Assembly (NCBI GenBank): GCA_963812945.1
Contig: CAWEXD010000008.1
Span: 1,178,001-1,242,000 of the forward strand
Direction of reading: 5' to 3'
Source: DASRDR01 sp963812945 [NCBI: uncultured Candidatus Rokubacteria bacterium]
GTDB taxonomy: Bacteria; Methylomirabilota; Methylomirabilia; Rokubacteriales
Length of the DNA stretch: 64,000 nucleotides
Positions 7,154 to 15,769 of the stretch are shown piece after piece; position 1 is the first letter of the stretch; each line of letters opens with the position of its first letter. The notes beneath the pieces are model-generated. The model saw only the letters and a list, made by a program, of their open reading frames with translations. It did no database searches and was not told the origin of the DNA. The position numbers and the translations under genes were made by a program.

Positions 7154-7996
7154 GTGCGTCTAAACGAGGGGATCTTGCACCGCGAGCCGCGGGCCGAGCT
7201 CGCCCGCCGCCTCGGCGTCCTCGCGGCGGCGGCGTGGCTCGTCGCGGGGTGCAGCGACGGACAATCGCCCACGGAGGCGGCACGGCTCGCCGAGGGGCGT
7301 CGGACGGAGGTTCGCGAAACGGCGAAGCGCCACGAGGCGATCGACGCGCTTTACCTTGGGAGTGGTCACTTGATCCCGCGCGACGGCGCTACCGAGTGTC
7401 CCCTCCAGGGCTTCTGGAGCGGGTACCCGCGCGGCGCAAACGTCCAGCTGCGAGTCTCGAGCCGGGTGCCCGCGGCCGCGCAGGCGGCGCTCGCCGATGC
7501 CGCCGCCTCGGTGGGCGGGGCGACCCTGGGGGGGCTGGCGGTCACCTTCCGGGTGACGGCCGAGGTGGATCCGCGTCCCGGGGTCAACGAGGTCACGGTG
7601 GCGGAAGCGCCACTGCCGAGGGCCGCCGGATGCTCCTCCGACGCCGGCTGCGTCCAGTACAACTTCGCGGGCCGGGGGCTTCTCATGGGCGCGCGCGTGA
7701 TCGCCCCGCCGGGGCGCAACGTCGCGGCCTACGTCCATGACACCATAGGTCATGCCGTCCTCGGGCTCTGTCACATCGACGCCCGCCAGATCGGCGGTCC
7801 GGAAGCCTCGCTCATGAGCGGGGGGCCCGGCACGGCCCCGGGCTCGGGCGCGTCGAGCCTGACGGCGCTCGACCTCGACGCGATCGGCGCGGTCTACGCC
7901 TCCAGTGTCAGTCCGGGCGCCGCGCGGTCGGCGTTCCTGGCAGCCCGCCTCGTCAACCTGCAGGCGGGCCAGTTCCCTCGCGGCGTGCCCCCGTAA
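7154..7996 (+). CDS. lipoprotein with degenerate metzincin-like motif
   Basis: A 280-residue protein from GTG 7154. Residues 18-34 are hydrophobic and end in V-A-G-C, a good lipobox, so the mature protein is probably lipid-anchored. Near residue 195, H-D-T-I-G-H-A-V-L-G-L-C-H resembles the zinc site of matrixin-like proteases (H-E-x-G-H-x-x-G-x-x-H). However, the catalytic Glu is absent and the spacing is two residues longer. A downstream S-L-M-S-G could stand for the Met-turn. I therefore read it as a relative of M10-type peptidases that may be inactive. No known partner is adjacent; the next gene is convergent. Confidence 0.7.
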   Translation: MRLNEGILHREPRAELARRLGVLAAAAWLVAGCSDGQSPTEAARLAEGRRTEVRETAKRHEAIDALYLGSGHLIPRDGATECPLQGFWSGYPRGANVQLRVSSRVPAAAQAALADAAASVGGATLGGLAVTFRVTAEVDPRPGVNEVTVAEAPLPRAAGCSSDAGCVQYNFAGRGLLMGARVIAPPGRNVAAYVHDTIGHAVLGLCHIDARQIGGPEASLMSGGPGTAPGSGASSLTALDLDAIGAVYASSVSPGAARSAFLAARLVNLQAGQFPRGVPP

Positions 7997-8002
7997 GCCG
8001 CC

Positions 8003-8021
8003 CGGCGCCCCGGGGGCGCCG
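8003..8021. terminator. GC hairpin between convergent genes
   Basis: A near-perfect palindrome CGGCGCCCC-G-GGGGCGCCG lies between the convergent stops at 7996 and 8046 and can serve both strands. It has no U-tract, which is usual for intrinsic-like terminators at this GC content. Confidence 0.45.
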
Positions 8022-8045
8022 GCGCCGGTCTGACCTTCCCCGCCG

Positions 8046-9266
8046 TCAGGGCGTCTCGGCGTCGAAGACCGTCTGCGCCGCGGCGAGGGCCTCGCCGGTC
8101 TCGGCGCGGTATCCGAGGTCGCGGAGCGCCATGCCGAGCGCGGAGAGCGTCGGCAGCACGTAGAGCGGACTGGCGGTCATTCCCATCGTGCCCACCCGCA
8201 GCACGGCGTCCCGCATCTTCTCGATGCCGGTCGAGACCAGGATGCCGTACGCGTCCCGCATCCGGCGGACCACCGCGGTGGCCGCGAGCCCGGCCGGCAC
8301 GCGGAAGCAGGACACGGTGTCCGACGCGATCGACGGATCGCCGAAGAGATCGAGCTTGAGGGCGGCAATTCCCGCCCGGAACGCCTTGCCTGAGATCCGG
8401 TGCCGGCGGATTCGGTTGGGGAGCCCCTCCTCCAGGATGAGGGTCACGGCTTCGCGGAGGGCTTGTGTCAGATGCGTCGGCATCGAGACCGGCTGGTTGC
8501 GCCGGCCTCCCTCGGGTACTCCGCCGCCGCGCGAGGCGGGCACCCACTGGCGCTTCCAGCGGATCAGGTCGTTGGCGTAGCTCACCGCGGGGCGCGTACG
8601 CCGCTCCATGGCCTCGAAGGCGCGCGGCGAGACCGAGACGACGGCCAGCCCGAGGGGCATGGCGATGCACTTCTGGGAGCCGGTCATGTTGATGTCGACG
8701 CCCCAGGCGTCGGTCTGCACGTCGAGGCCGGCGAGAGACGAGACCGTGTCGAGGAGGAAGAGCGCCCCGTGACGACGCGTGATCTCGCCCACGGCGGCCG
8801 CCGGGTAGGTCACGCCCGTCGATGTCTCGTTGTGCACGAGCGTCACGAGCTTCGGCCGCACTCGCGCCACGGTCCGGTCCAGGCCGTCCAGGTCGATCGG
8901 CTTGCCGAGCTCGACGTCGAACGCCGTCACCGCCGCGCCGGCGCGCTCCATGACTTCCTTCATGAGGCTGCCGAAGACACCCGCCACGACCACGACGACG
9001 CGGTCACCCGGCTCCACGAGGGACACGGTCGCCGCCTCGAGCCCGGTGCGGCCGGACCCGGGCATCGCGATGACCTCGCCCGACGTCTGGAACACCTGGC
9101 GGAGATCCAGGCACGCCGGCTCGAGGATCTCCTCGTCGAACGGCGGCTCGTACTGAATCATCGCCGGCTGCGCCATCGCGCGGATGACCCGCCAGGGGAC
9201 CTCGGTCGGGCCGGGGATCATCAGGATGGGGCGGTCGAGGCCTCGTCGCCAGTGCTGGGTGCTCAA
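8046..9266 (-). CDS. class V aminotransferase (serine/alanine-glyoxylate type)
   Basis: A 406-residue PLP enzyme. The N-terminus I-P-G-P-T-E-V-P-W-R-V and the A-M-P-G-S-G-R-T-G-L-E-A motif are typical of the alanine-glyoxylate/serine-pyruvate aminotransferase branch. D173 (L-L-D-T-V-S-S) would contact the pyridine nitrogen, and K199 in T-G-S-Q-K-C is the Schiff-base lysine. A C-terminal G-T-M-G fits the family. It transfers amino groups between serine or alanine and glyoxylate or pyruvate. The start is TTG 9266 after AAAGGAG. With glyA elsewhere in the window this fits glycine/serine/glyoxylate metabolism. The nearby purine-catabolic relative PucG is an alternative assignment. Confidence 0.9.
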   Translation of the reverse strand: MSTQHWRRGLDRPILMIPGPTEVPWRVIRAMAQPAMIQYEPPFDEEILEPACLDLRQVFQTSGEVIAMPGSGRTGLEAATVSLVEPGDRVVVVVAGVFGSLMKEVMERAGAAVTAFDVELGKPIDLDGLDRTVARVRPKLVTLVHNETSTGVTYPAAAVGEITRRHGALFLLDTVSSLAGLDVQTDAWGVDINMTGSQKCIAMPLGLAVVSVSPRAFEAMERRTRPAVSYANDLIRWKRQWVPASRGGGVPEGGRRNQPVSMPTHLTQALREAVTLILEEGLPNRIRRHRISGKAFRAGIAALKLDLFGDPSIASDTVSCFRVPAGLAATAVVRRMRDAYGILVSTGIEKMRDAVLRVGTMGMTASPLYVLPTLSALGMALRDLGYRAETGEALAAAQTVFDAETP

Positions 9267-9422
9267 TCCGGATCTCCTTTCGACGTCGTGTCAGGTCGCC
9301 CGGCGCGGCTTCACGCTCGGGTCAGTTGGCGGTCGTATTCTACGCCGGCCGCGGTGGCGAGGCCAGGGGCCGCCGCGTGCCGCCGCGCCCTGGCCACGTG
9401 CGGCGTTACTCGATGATAAGAT

Positions 9423-9454
9423 GCGATCACGATCGCGGGGAGCCCAGTGATCGC
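9423..9454. other. 8-bp inverted repeat upstream of rhodanese gene
   Basis: GCGATCAC and GTGATCGC face each other across 16 bases, ending 15 bases before ATG 9470. It could be an operator or a leader hairpin; nothing more can be said. Confidence 0.35.
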
Positions 9455-9469
9455 AGCCAGAGAGCCCGA

Positions 9470-10384
9470 ATGCCGCGAACCCAGCTGATTCGTCTCGCCC
9501 TCTTCGCCGCCGTCGCGGCCACGGCGGTGGCCGGCGGACCCGCGCGAGGCCACGCGGCGGGACGGTACGCCAACCCCCAGCTGCTGGTCGAGACGGAAGA
9601 GCTGGCGCGCATGCTCGGAGCCCCGGGCGTGCGGATCCTCGATGTCCGCAGCGGGACGATCGGCGCGGTCGCCTACCGGACGGGCCACGTGCCGGGCGCG
9701 GCGTACCTGGACTGGAACGAGCTCGACGACCCGGCTGCCAATGCCGAGGGCCAGCCGATCCGTCCCGCCGCGGCGGCGGCGCTGTTCGGGCGGCTCGGCA
9801 TCGACCACGAGACGACCGTGGTGGCGTACGACACCGCGGATGGCGTGATGGCGGCCCGTCTGTTTTTCGCCCTCGAGTACTTCGGCCACGAGCGGGTCCG
9901 GGTACTGAACGGCGGCCTGGCCAAGTGGCGGCGCGAAGGCCGGCCGCTCGAGGTCGCGGCGCCGGCGATCACGTCCCGCCGGTTCGACCCGCGACCTCGC
10001 CGGGAGCTCGTCGCGACGGCCGCGGAGGTGCGATCGAGCCTCGGGCGGGCGGCCGTCTGCCTGATCGACGCCCGGAGCCCGGCGGAGTTCGCCGGGACGG
10101 ATCGCGGGGCGGCGCGGGGCGGTCACATTCCGGGCGCCCGGAACGTGGACTGGACGTGGACGGTGAACCCCGACGGGACGTTCAAGGACGCCGACGCGCT
10201 CCGGGCGCTCTTCGAGACCGCCGGCGTGCGGCCGGACCGGACGGCCGTGGTCTACTGCCAGAGCGGGGCCCGATCGGCGCACGACTACCTGGCGCTGCGA
10301 CTCCTCGGGCACCCGAGGATCCGGAACTACGACGGCTCGTGGATGGAATGGGGAAACACGCCGGCGCTGCCGGTCGAGAAGTAG
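9470..10384 (+). CDS. exported two-domain rhodanese (thiosulfate/3-mercaptopyruvate sulfurtransferase)
   Basis: A 304-residue protein with a signal peptide (L-F-A-A-V-A-A-T-A-V-A, cleavage near G-H-A-A). There are two rhodanese domains. The first (about 35-155) has L-D-V-R and Y-D-T-A at the catalytic loop, so it lacks the Cys. The second (about 170-300) has I-D-A-R-S-P-A-E-F and the active loop C263-Q-S-G-A-R. It moves sulfane sulfur from thiosulfate or mercaptopyruvate to a thiol or cyanide acceptor, here in the periplasm. A TusA-like sulfur carrier follows 80 bases downstream, suggesting a sulfur-transfer pair, although that protein is cytoplasmic. Confidence 0.92.
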   Translation: MPRTQLIRLALFAAVAATAVAGGPARGHAAGRYANPQLLVETEELARMLGAPGVRILDVRSGTIGAVAYRTGHVPGAAYLDWNELDDPAANAEGQPIRPAAAAALFGRLGIDHETTVVAYDTADGVMAARLFFALEYFGHERVRVLNGGLAKWRREGRPLEVAAPAITSRRFDPRPRRELVATAAEVRSSLGRAAVCLIDARSPAEFAGTDRGAARGGHIPGARNVDWTWTVNPDGTFKDADALRALFETAGVRPDRTAVVYCQSGARSAHDYLALRLLGHPRIRNYDGSWMEWGNTPALPVEK

Positions 10385-10417
10385 CGAGGACAGGCCCGGT
10401 GAGCGGCCCAGTGGGCC

Positions 10418-10440
10418 CACAGGCCGAAGGCCGTCCGATC
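10418..10440. repeat. 23-bp dispersed repeat, copy 1
   Basis: CACAGGCCGAAGGCCGTCCG followed by ATC is identical to bases 26362-26384. Both copies lie in the short gap just upstream of a GTG-started gene (TusA-like here, meaB there). Confidence 0.75.
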
Positions 10441-10463
10441 AACTCCCGCGGACCGAGGGTACG

Positions 10464-10703
10464 GTGGTGAGCGAAGTGCTGGAGCTCGACCTCCGCAAGG
10501 AGGTCTGCCCCTACACGTTCCTGAAGGCGCGCCTCGCGCTCGAGGCGCTGCCGACGGGCGCGCTCCTGCGTGTCCTCGTCGACAACGAGACCTCGGCCCG
10601 TGACGTGCCCCGGAGCCTGACCGCGGCGGGACACGCCGTTCTCGCGTGCGCGCCGGCCGGCGACGCCGTTTGGGCGATCCTGATCTGCCGGGGCTCGGCC
10701 TGA
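10464..10703 (+). CDS. TusA/SirA-like sulfur carrier protein
   Basis: A 79-residue protein starting at GTG 10464 (GTG 10467 is an alternative). The fold signature is L-D-L-R-K-E-V-C15-P-Y-T-F-L-K-A-R-L-A-L-E followed by G-A-L-L-R-V-L-V-D-N. This is the TusA family C-P-x-P-x-x-x-x-K motif with Tyr-Thr in place of the usual Pro. C15 would carry a persulfide. Family members relay sulfur (or, in the YedF branch, possibly selenium) to tRNA thiolation, molybdoenzymes or sulfur oxidation. It is placed just after a rhodanese, a typical sulfur donor. Confidence 0.88.
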   Translation: MVSEVLELDLRKEVCPYTFLKARLALEALPTGALLRVLVDNETSARDVPRSLTAAGHAVLACAPAGDAVWAILICRGSA

Positions 10704-10724
10704 ACCCTCGCGCGGGGTGGGCGC

Positions 10725-12290
10725 TCAGGCGACCTCGACCGGCTGGGGGCGAGGGACGTCGGCGGGGCGGCGCATGAGCCACACCAGCGGGACCAGCACG
10801 GCGAAGAGCGCCGCCAAGCCTAGGAAGTCGTCGGCGAACGCGTTCATCGAAGCCTGACGCTGGACTTCGTCGTAGAGATGGCGGAGGGCCTGGCGCCGCG
10901 CGGTCTCCGCGTCGGAGCCGCTGGCGAGGTAGACGTCTTGGAGGCGGGCCAAGCGGTCCGCCGCCGCGGCGCTCCACGGTGTCACGTGGCCGATCAGCGT
11001 CGCGACGTGCACCTGCGTCTGGCGCGAGAGAAAGGTCGTCGTGAGCGCCACCCCCACGCTCCCGCCCACGTTCCGGACGACGTTGAAGATGCCGCTCGCG
11101 GTCGGCAGATCCCGCGGCAGGACCGCCGCGAGCGACATCGTGGTCAGCGGCACGAACACGAGCCCCATGCCGAATCCCTGGACGAGGCGGGGCCAGAGGA
11201 GCGCCCAGAAGTCCGCGCCGAGGCTCAGCGAGCCCATGAGGAAGAGCGAGTACGCGATGATGGCCATCCCGATCGAGACGAGCCACCGCGGGTCGATCCG
11301 GTCGACCAGGCGGCCGCCGATGGCGAGGGAGACGAGCGATCCGATCCCGCCCGGCGCCAGCACCCAGCCCGCGGTGAGGGCGTCGTACCGCAGGAGATGC
11401 TCCGCGTAGAAGGTGAGGAGCACGAAGCTTCCGTAGAGCCCGAAGCCGACCAGCGTCATCAAGAGCGTGCCGAGCGCGAACGTTCGGTTCGCGAGGACGC
11501 GCAGGTCGACGATGGGATATGCCACCGTCAGCTCCCACCAGACGAGGGTCGCGAGGGCGGCCACTCCGAGGACGACGAGCCCGGTGATGGCGGACGAGTC
11601 GAACCAGTCGAGGCGCTGGCCCTGGTCCAGCGCGACCTGGAGGGCGCCGACGCTCGTCACGAGGAGGGCGAGGCCGACGCCGTCGAGCGGGCCGGTGGAC
11701 CGGCCGCGGGCCTCCGCGCTCTCCGGAGGGTCCTCCAGGAAGGCGCTGCCGAGTGCCAGCGCGACCGCGCCGAACGGCAGGTTCAGGTAGAAGATCCATC
11801 GCCAGGAGTAGTTGTCGGTGATCCAGCCGCCCACCGTCGGCCCCACGATGGGCGAGACCATGACGCCGAGACCCCAGATGGCCATGGCCATCCCGCGCTG
11901 TCGCGCGGGAAAGATCTCCATGAGGATGGCCTGCGAGAGCGGGATGAGCGGGCCCCCGCCGAGCCCCTGGAGGATCCGCGCCCCGACGAGGAGCTCGAGG
12001 CTCGGGGCCACGCCGGAGAGCAGCGAGCTCACCATGAACGTGACCGTCGCGATCAGGAAGAAGCGGCGGCGGCCGAGCCGCGCCACGAGCCAGCCCGTCG
12101 CCGGGAGGATCACGGCATTGGCGGCGAGGAAGGACGTGAGGACCCAGGTGATCTCGTCGAGCGAGGCCGAGAGGCTGCCCTGCATGTGGGGCAGCGCGAC
12201 GTTGGTGACGCTGGTGTCGAGGACCTGCATCGACGCCACCAGCATGACGGCGACGGTGACGAGCCAGCGCCGGGCGGCGGGCTCGGCCAT
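10725..12290 (-). CDS. emrB: EmrB/QacA-type 14-TM multidrug exporter (MFS, DHA2)
   Basis: A 521-residue inner-membrane protein with about 14 hydrophobic segments. The DHA2 signature Q-V-L-D-T-S-V-T-N-V-A-L-P is in TM1. It is followed by R-L-G-R-R-R-F-F (motif A) and A-R-I-L-Q-G-L-G-G-G-P-L-I-P (motif B). G-L-G-V-M-V-S-P-I-V-G-P-T-V-G-G-W is the antiporter motif C. It exports hydrophobic compounds using the proton gradient, working with an HlyD-type adaptor. The adaptor gene ends 29 bases upstream in the same operon. A TolC-like outer-membrane partner is not present in the window. Confidence 0.93.
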   Translation of the reverse strand: MAEPAARRWLVTVAVMLVASMQVLDTSVTNVALPHMQGSLSASLDEITWVLTSFLAANAVILPATGWLVARLGRRRFFLIATVTFMVSSLLSGVAPSLELLVGARILQGLGGGPLIPLSQAILMEIFPARQRGMAMAIWGLGVMVSPIVGPTVGGWITDNYSWRWIFYLNLPFGAVALALGSAFLEDPPESAEARGRSTGPLDGVGLALLVTSVGALQVALDQGQRLDWFDSSAITGLVVLGVAALATLVWWELTVAYPIVDLRVLANRTFALGTLLMTLVGFGLYGSFVLLTFYAEHLLRYDALTAGWVLAPGGIGSLVSLAIGGRLVDRIDPRWLVSIGMAIIAYSLFLMGSLSLGADFWALLWPRLVQGFGMGLVFVPLTTMSLAAVLPRDLPTASGIFNVVRNVGGSVGVALTTTFLSRQTQVHVATLIGHVTPWSAAAADRLARLQDVYLASGSDAETARRQALRHLYDEVQRQASMNAFADDFLGLAALFAVLVPLVWLMRRPADVPRPQPVEVA

Positions 12291-12319
12291 GCGGAAGCCT
12301 CGAGACCCCGGACCGGAGG

Positions 12320-13570
12320 CTACCGGACGTCGATCGTGACGGTGGCCGACATGCCGGTCCGCAGGAGGTGCGGGTTGGCCCGGTAGTCGTCCAGCACGAT
12401 CTTGACCGGCACCCGCTGGACCACCTTGACCCAGTTGCCCGAGGCGTTCTCGGGGGGCAAGAGGCTGAAGCGGGACCCGGTCCCGGCGCTGATGGAATCC
12501 ACCCGGCCGCGGAAGAGCCTGTCCGGGAACGTGTCGACACGCACGGTGGCCGGCTGTCCGGGCTGGACGCGGCCGAGCTGGGTCTCCTTGAAGTTCGCGA
12601 CGACCCAGACCCCTTCCAGCGGGACGATGGCCAGGAGCGGCTGCCCCACCTGGACCATCTGGCCGGGCTCGACCGTCTTCTTCGCGACCGTGCCTCCGGC
12701 CGGCGCGACGATCCGAACCTTCGCCAGCTGGAGCTCCGCGGCGGCGAGCTCTGCCTGCGCCTGCTCGACGCTCGCCCCCGCGCGCCCAGCGGCGGCCTCT
12801 TTGACGGGGACTTGCGCCTGCTGGGAGAGGGCGTCCGCCACCAGGGCCTCGGCCTCCTCGACCCGACGCTCGGCCTGCTGCACCGAGAATGCGCGGCGCC
12901 GCATCTCGGCGGTCGCGGCGTCGACCTCGCGCTCGGCCTGGCCGAGCCGGCGCCGGACGGCGTCGAGCGTCGCCAGCGCGCCGCGGTTCGCGGTGCGGGC
13001 CAGGTCGTGCTCCTGCGCGGCGATGAGCCCCTGGGTCGCGAGCCGACTCGCGCGGTCGAGGTCGAGGCGGGTCCGCTCGGCGGTGGACTCCGCCAGGGCG
13101 ACGTCGGCCTGGGCGGCCGCGACGGCGGCGCCGCGGCTCTCGGTCCGGGCTCGGGCCTCGTCGGCCTCGGCCCGCGTCACGTCCACCGCGGCGCGCGCCG
13201 CGGCCACGGCGGCCCGCGCCTGCTGGACGCGGCTGTCGGTGCTCTCCCGCGCCAGCGGGACCTCGGACCGTGCGCCGCGCGCCTCGGCCGCTGCCATCGC
13301 CACCGTGGCCCGGGCCTGCTCCACGCGGATCTGGTGGTCGCGGGCGTCGATCTCGACGAGGAGCTGGCCGGCCCGGACGTCCTCGTTGTCGCGCACGTGC
13401 ACGCGGGCCACCGGGCCCGGCACGCGCGCGCTCACGACCACGATGGACCCCTCCACGTAGGCGTCCTCGGTCGAGACGCGATGGCGGGAGGCGAGCCAGG
13501 CCCAGCCGCCGTAGGCGGCCGCGGCGAGGACCGTGAGGGCGATGCCGAGCGGGAGGAGTCGCCGAGCCAT
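12320..13570 (-). CDS. emrA: EmrA/HlyD-family membrane fusion adaptor
   Basis: A 416-residue protein with one N-terminal membrane anchor (L-P-L-G-I-A-L-T-V-L-A-A-A-A-Y). A lipoyl-like half follows (V-S-A-R-V-P-G-P-V-A-R-V-H-V-R-D-N, residues 45-75). Then comes an unusually long Ala/Arg/Glu-rich coiled-coil hairpin (about 80-285) and the second lipoyl half (V-A-P-A-G-G-T-V-A-K-K). The C-terminal beta-barrel contains V-V-A-N-F-K-E-T-Q-L and R-V-D-T-F-P. It bridges the EmrB-type pump to an outer-membrane channel. It sits between a Rieske protein (10 bases upstream) and the pump. Confidence 0.93.
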   Translation of the reverse strand: MARRLLPLGIALTVLAAAAYGGWAWLASRHRVSTEDAYVEGSIVVVSARVPGPVARVHVRDNEDVRAGQLLVEIDARDHQIRVEQARATVAMAAAEARGARSEVPLARESTDSRVQQARAAVAAARAAVDVTRAEADEARARTESRGAAVAAAQADVALAESTAERTRLDLDRASRLATQGLIAAQEHDLARTANRGALATLDAVRRRLGQAEREVDAATAEMRRRAFSVQQAERRVEEAEALVADALSQQAQVPVKEAAAGRAGASVEQAQAELAAAELQLAKVRIVAPAGGTVAKKTVEPGQMVQVGQPLLAIVPLEGVWVVANFKETQLGRVQPGQPATVRVDTFPDRLFRGRVDSISAGTGSRFSLLPPENASGNWVKVVQRVPVKIVLDDYRANPHLLRTGMSATVTIDVR

Positions 13571-13580
13571 CAGGCTCCCT

Positions 13581-13892
13581 TCAGGGCAGCTCGACGAGAA
13601 GGTCGACGCCCGAGACCTGGACCGGGTAGACGCTCACCGCGAGATCGGGTGCGACGCCGCACACACCGGTGCGGACGTCGAAGTCGAAACCGTGCCACGG
13701 GCACACGACGCGATCGCCGAGCAGCACGCCCTCGCCGAGCGGCCCGTCCTCGTGGGCGCAGGCGCCGGAGAGCGCGTGGAAGCGCCCGCTCCCCGCGTTG
13801 AAGACCGCGAGGTAGTGGCCATCGACCTCGACGGTCTTTCCCCGGCCGGCCGGGATGTCACTCACGGAGGCGACGCGAACGAGGCGCGGCAC
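13581..13892 (-). CDS. Rieske [2Fe-2S] ferredoxin-like protein
   Basis: A 103-residue soluble protein with both Rieske ligand boxes: C-A-H-E-D-G-P-L and C-P-W-H-G-F-D-F (C-x-H ... C-x-x-H). The length fits stand-alone NirD/BphF-like ferredoxins that pass electrons to an oxygenase or reductase, or that act as redox sensors. No oxygenase is nearby. I chose GTG 13892 because TATAAT at 13905-13900 ends seven bases before it, implying a leaderless start; ATG 13901 overlaps that hexamer and would add three residues. It heads an operon with the EmrA and EmrB genes, an unusual association. Confidence 0.88.
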   Translation of the reverse strand: MPRLVRVASVSDIPAGRGKTVEVDGHYLAVFNAGSGRFHALSGACAHEDGPLGEGVLLGDRVVCPWHGFDFDVRTGVCGVAPDLAVSVYPVQVSGVDLLVELP

Positions 13893-13899
13893 GCCCCCC

Positions 13900-13905
13900 A
13901 TTATA
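13900..13905 (-). promoter_or_regulatory. -10 TATAAT of the Rieske-emrAB operon
   Basis: A perfect TATAAT on the minus strand, followed by seven bases (GGGGGGC) and GTG 13892. Transcription would begin at the GTG. There is no good -35. Confidence 0.5.
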
Positions 13906-13915
13906 GCGGCGCGCC

Positions 13916-13945
13916 TTGACACCGCCTGCAGGGCCCCAGTAGGGT
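13916..13945 (+). promoter_or_regulatory. sigma70-type promoter of glyA-nrdR
   Basis: TTGACA (13916-13921), an 18-base spacer, then TAGGGT (13940-13945). It is followed by a leader of about 30 bases holding GAGGAG ahead of ATG 13983. It is divergent from the Rieske promoter. Confidence 0.6.
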
Positions 13946-13982
13946 GGGGGCGGCTCAGAACCGGCAGAGGAGACGGACGCCC

Positions 13983-15230
13983 ATGCGGTGGCTGGAGCAG
14001 GTCGATCCCGAGGTCGCCAAGGCCATCCGCCTCGAGACGGAGCGGCAGTCCCGGAACCTCGAGCTGATCGCCTCCGAGAACTTCGTCTCCGAAGCGGTCC
14101 TCGAGGCGGTCGGCTCCGTGATGACCAACAAGTACGCGGAAGGCTACCCCGGCCGACGCTACTACGGCGGGTGCGAGCACGTGGACACGGTCGAGGAGCT
14201 TGCCGTCCAGCGCGCCAAGGAGCTCTTCGGCGCCGAGCACGCGAACGTCCAGCCGCATTCCGGCTCCCAGGCGAACATGGCGGTCTACTTCACGGTGCTG
14301 TCCCCGGGCGACACGATCGTGGCCCCGAACCTCTCGCACGGCGGCCACCTGACGATGGGCAGCCCGGTGAACTTCTCCGGGAAGCTTTACCGGATCGTGC
14401 CCTACGGCGTGCGGCGCGAGGACGAGCGTCTCGACCTGGACCAGGTGCGCGCCCTCTGCCGCGAGCACCGCCCGAAGCTCCTGGTGGCGGGCGGGTCGGC
14501 CTTTCCGCGGGCGATCGACTTCAAGCCTTTCCGCGAGATCGCCGACGAGTTCGGGTGCCTCCTGATGGCCGACATCGCGCATCCGGCCGGATTGGTGGCC
14601 GCCGGGCTTCATCCGACGCCGGTCCCCCACGCCGACTTCGTGACGACCACCACCCACAAGACGCTCCGGGGCCCTCGGGGCGGGATGGTCATGTGCCGCG
14701 CGGCGCACGCCCAGGCGCTCGACAAGGTCGTGATGCCGGGGATGCAGGGCGGGCCGCTGATGCACGTGATCGCGGCGAAGGCGGTCGGGCTGCGGGAGGC
14801 GCTGACTCCGGACTGGCGCGCGTACCAGCGGCAGATCGTCGCCAACGCGAAGGTGCTGGCGGACGCCCTCCTGCGCCGCGGCCACCGTCTCGTGACCGGC
14901 GGCACGGACACCCACCTCATGCTGGTGGACCTGACGGCGACGGGAGTGACGGGCAAGGAGGCCCAGGAGGCGCTCGACCGGTCCTGGATCACCGTGAACA
15001 AGAACACGATCCCGTTCGAGACCCGCAGCCCCATGGTGACGAGCGGGATCCGCATCGGGACGCCCGCCGTCACCACGCGCGGGATGAAGGAGCCCGAGAT
15101 GGACGCCATCGCCGGCTTCATCGACCGCGTCCTGCGCGGCCGAGGCGACGCGAAGGCCGAGGCCTCGGTCCGGGTGGACGTCGCTTCCCTGGCCGGCCGC
15201 TTCCCGCTCTATCCGGAGCGCCTCGCGTGA
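13983..15230 (+). CDS. glyA: serine hydroxymethyltransferase
   Basis: A 415-residue cytosolic PLP enzyme that interconverts serine plus tetrahydrofolate with glycine plus methylene-THF, the main one-carbon entry point. Visible motifs are [39 protein letters not shown] and T-T-T-H-K226-T-L-R-G-P-R-G-G, where K226 binds PLP. The length is standard. ATG 13983 follows GAGGAGAC; an in-frame start at 13944 would add residues unlike the family. The stop overlaps the nrdR GTG start, so the two are translationally coupled. Confidence 0.98.
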   Translation: MRWLEQVDPEVAKAIRLETERQSRNLELIASENFVSEAVLEAVGSVMTNKYAEGYPGRRYYGGCEHVDTVEELAVQRAKELFGAEHANVQPHSGSQANMAVYFTVLSPGDTIVAPNLSHGGHLTMGSPVNFSGKLYRIVPYGVRREDERLDLDQVRALCREHRPKLLVAGGSAFPRAIDFKPFREIADEFGCLLMADIAHPAGLVAAGLHPTPVPHADFVTTTTHKTLRGPRGGMVMCRAAHAQALDKVVMPGMQGGPLMHVIAAKAVGLREALTPDWRAYQRQIVANAKVLADALLRRGHRLVTGGTDTHLMLVDLTATGVTGKEAQEALDRSWITVNKNTIPFETRSPMVTSGIRIGTPAVTTRGMKEPEMDAIAGFIDRVLRGRGDAKAEASVRVDVASLAGRFPLYPERLA

Positions 15231-15724
15231 AGTGCCCGTTCTGCGGGCACACGGAAGACCGCGTCGTCGACTCCCGGGTCGGCCGGGACGGGGAGTTCAT
15301 CCGGCGCCGGCGCGAGTGCCTGAAGTGCAGCCGCCGCTACACGACGTACGAATACATCGAAGACATCCTGCCGATGGTCGTGAAGCGCGACGGTCGTCGG
15401 GAGCCGTTCGACCGCGCGAAGCTCCGGAACTCGGTTCTCAAGGCCTGCGAGAAGCGCTCGGTCGGCGTCCAGGCGGTCGACGACGTGGTGAGCGACATCG
15501 AGGCGAAGCTCCACGAGCGGGCCGAGAAGGAAGTGTCGACCCGCGAGCTCGGCGAGCTCGTGATGGCCCGCCTCCAGCGCCTCGACCAGGTGGCCTACGT
15601 GCGGTTCGCCTCGGTCTACCGCCAGTTCAACGACGTGACGCAGTTCATGGACGAGGTGAAGGTTCTCCTCAAGAAGGATCCGAAGGAGCCGGAGAAGACC
15701 AAGCGCCGGAAGGCCCGCGGGTGA
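15227..15724 (+). CDS. nrdR: NrdR transcriptional repressor of ribonucleotide reductase genes
   Basis: A 165-residue protein with an N-terminal zinc ribbon (C3-P-F-C6 and C31-L-K-C34) and R-R-R-E-C-L. An ATP-cone domain follows ([38 protein letters not shown]). It senses the ATP/dATP ratio and represses nrd operons by binding NrdR boxes. GTG 15227 overlaps the glyA stop. The glyA-nrdR order is common in bacteria. The tail is Lys/Arg-rich. Confidence 0.97.
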   Translation: MKCPFCGHTEDRVVDSRVGRDGEFIRRRRECLKCSRRYTTYEYIEDILPMVVKRDGRREPFDRAKLRNSVLKACEKRSVGVQAVDDVVSDIEAKLHERAEKEVSTRELGELVMARLQRLDQVAYVRFASVYRQFNDVTQFMDEVKVLLKKDPKEPEKTKRRKARG

Positions 15725-15769
15725 ACATGGGCGCGGGCCCGCGTCGCGCCCGCTGACGTCTCGCCGCGG

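Noticed and set aside
6364-7740. Plus-strand 458-codon frame over the gap and the lipoprotein gene
   Set aside because: There is no domain, the composition is Arg/Pro-rich and it overlaps two better supported genes.
10464-10703. Selenium role for the TusA-like protein because of the nearby selenoprotein
   Set aside because: It is 5 kb away, next to a rhodanese; a sulfur-transfer role is simpler and there is no selD beside it.
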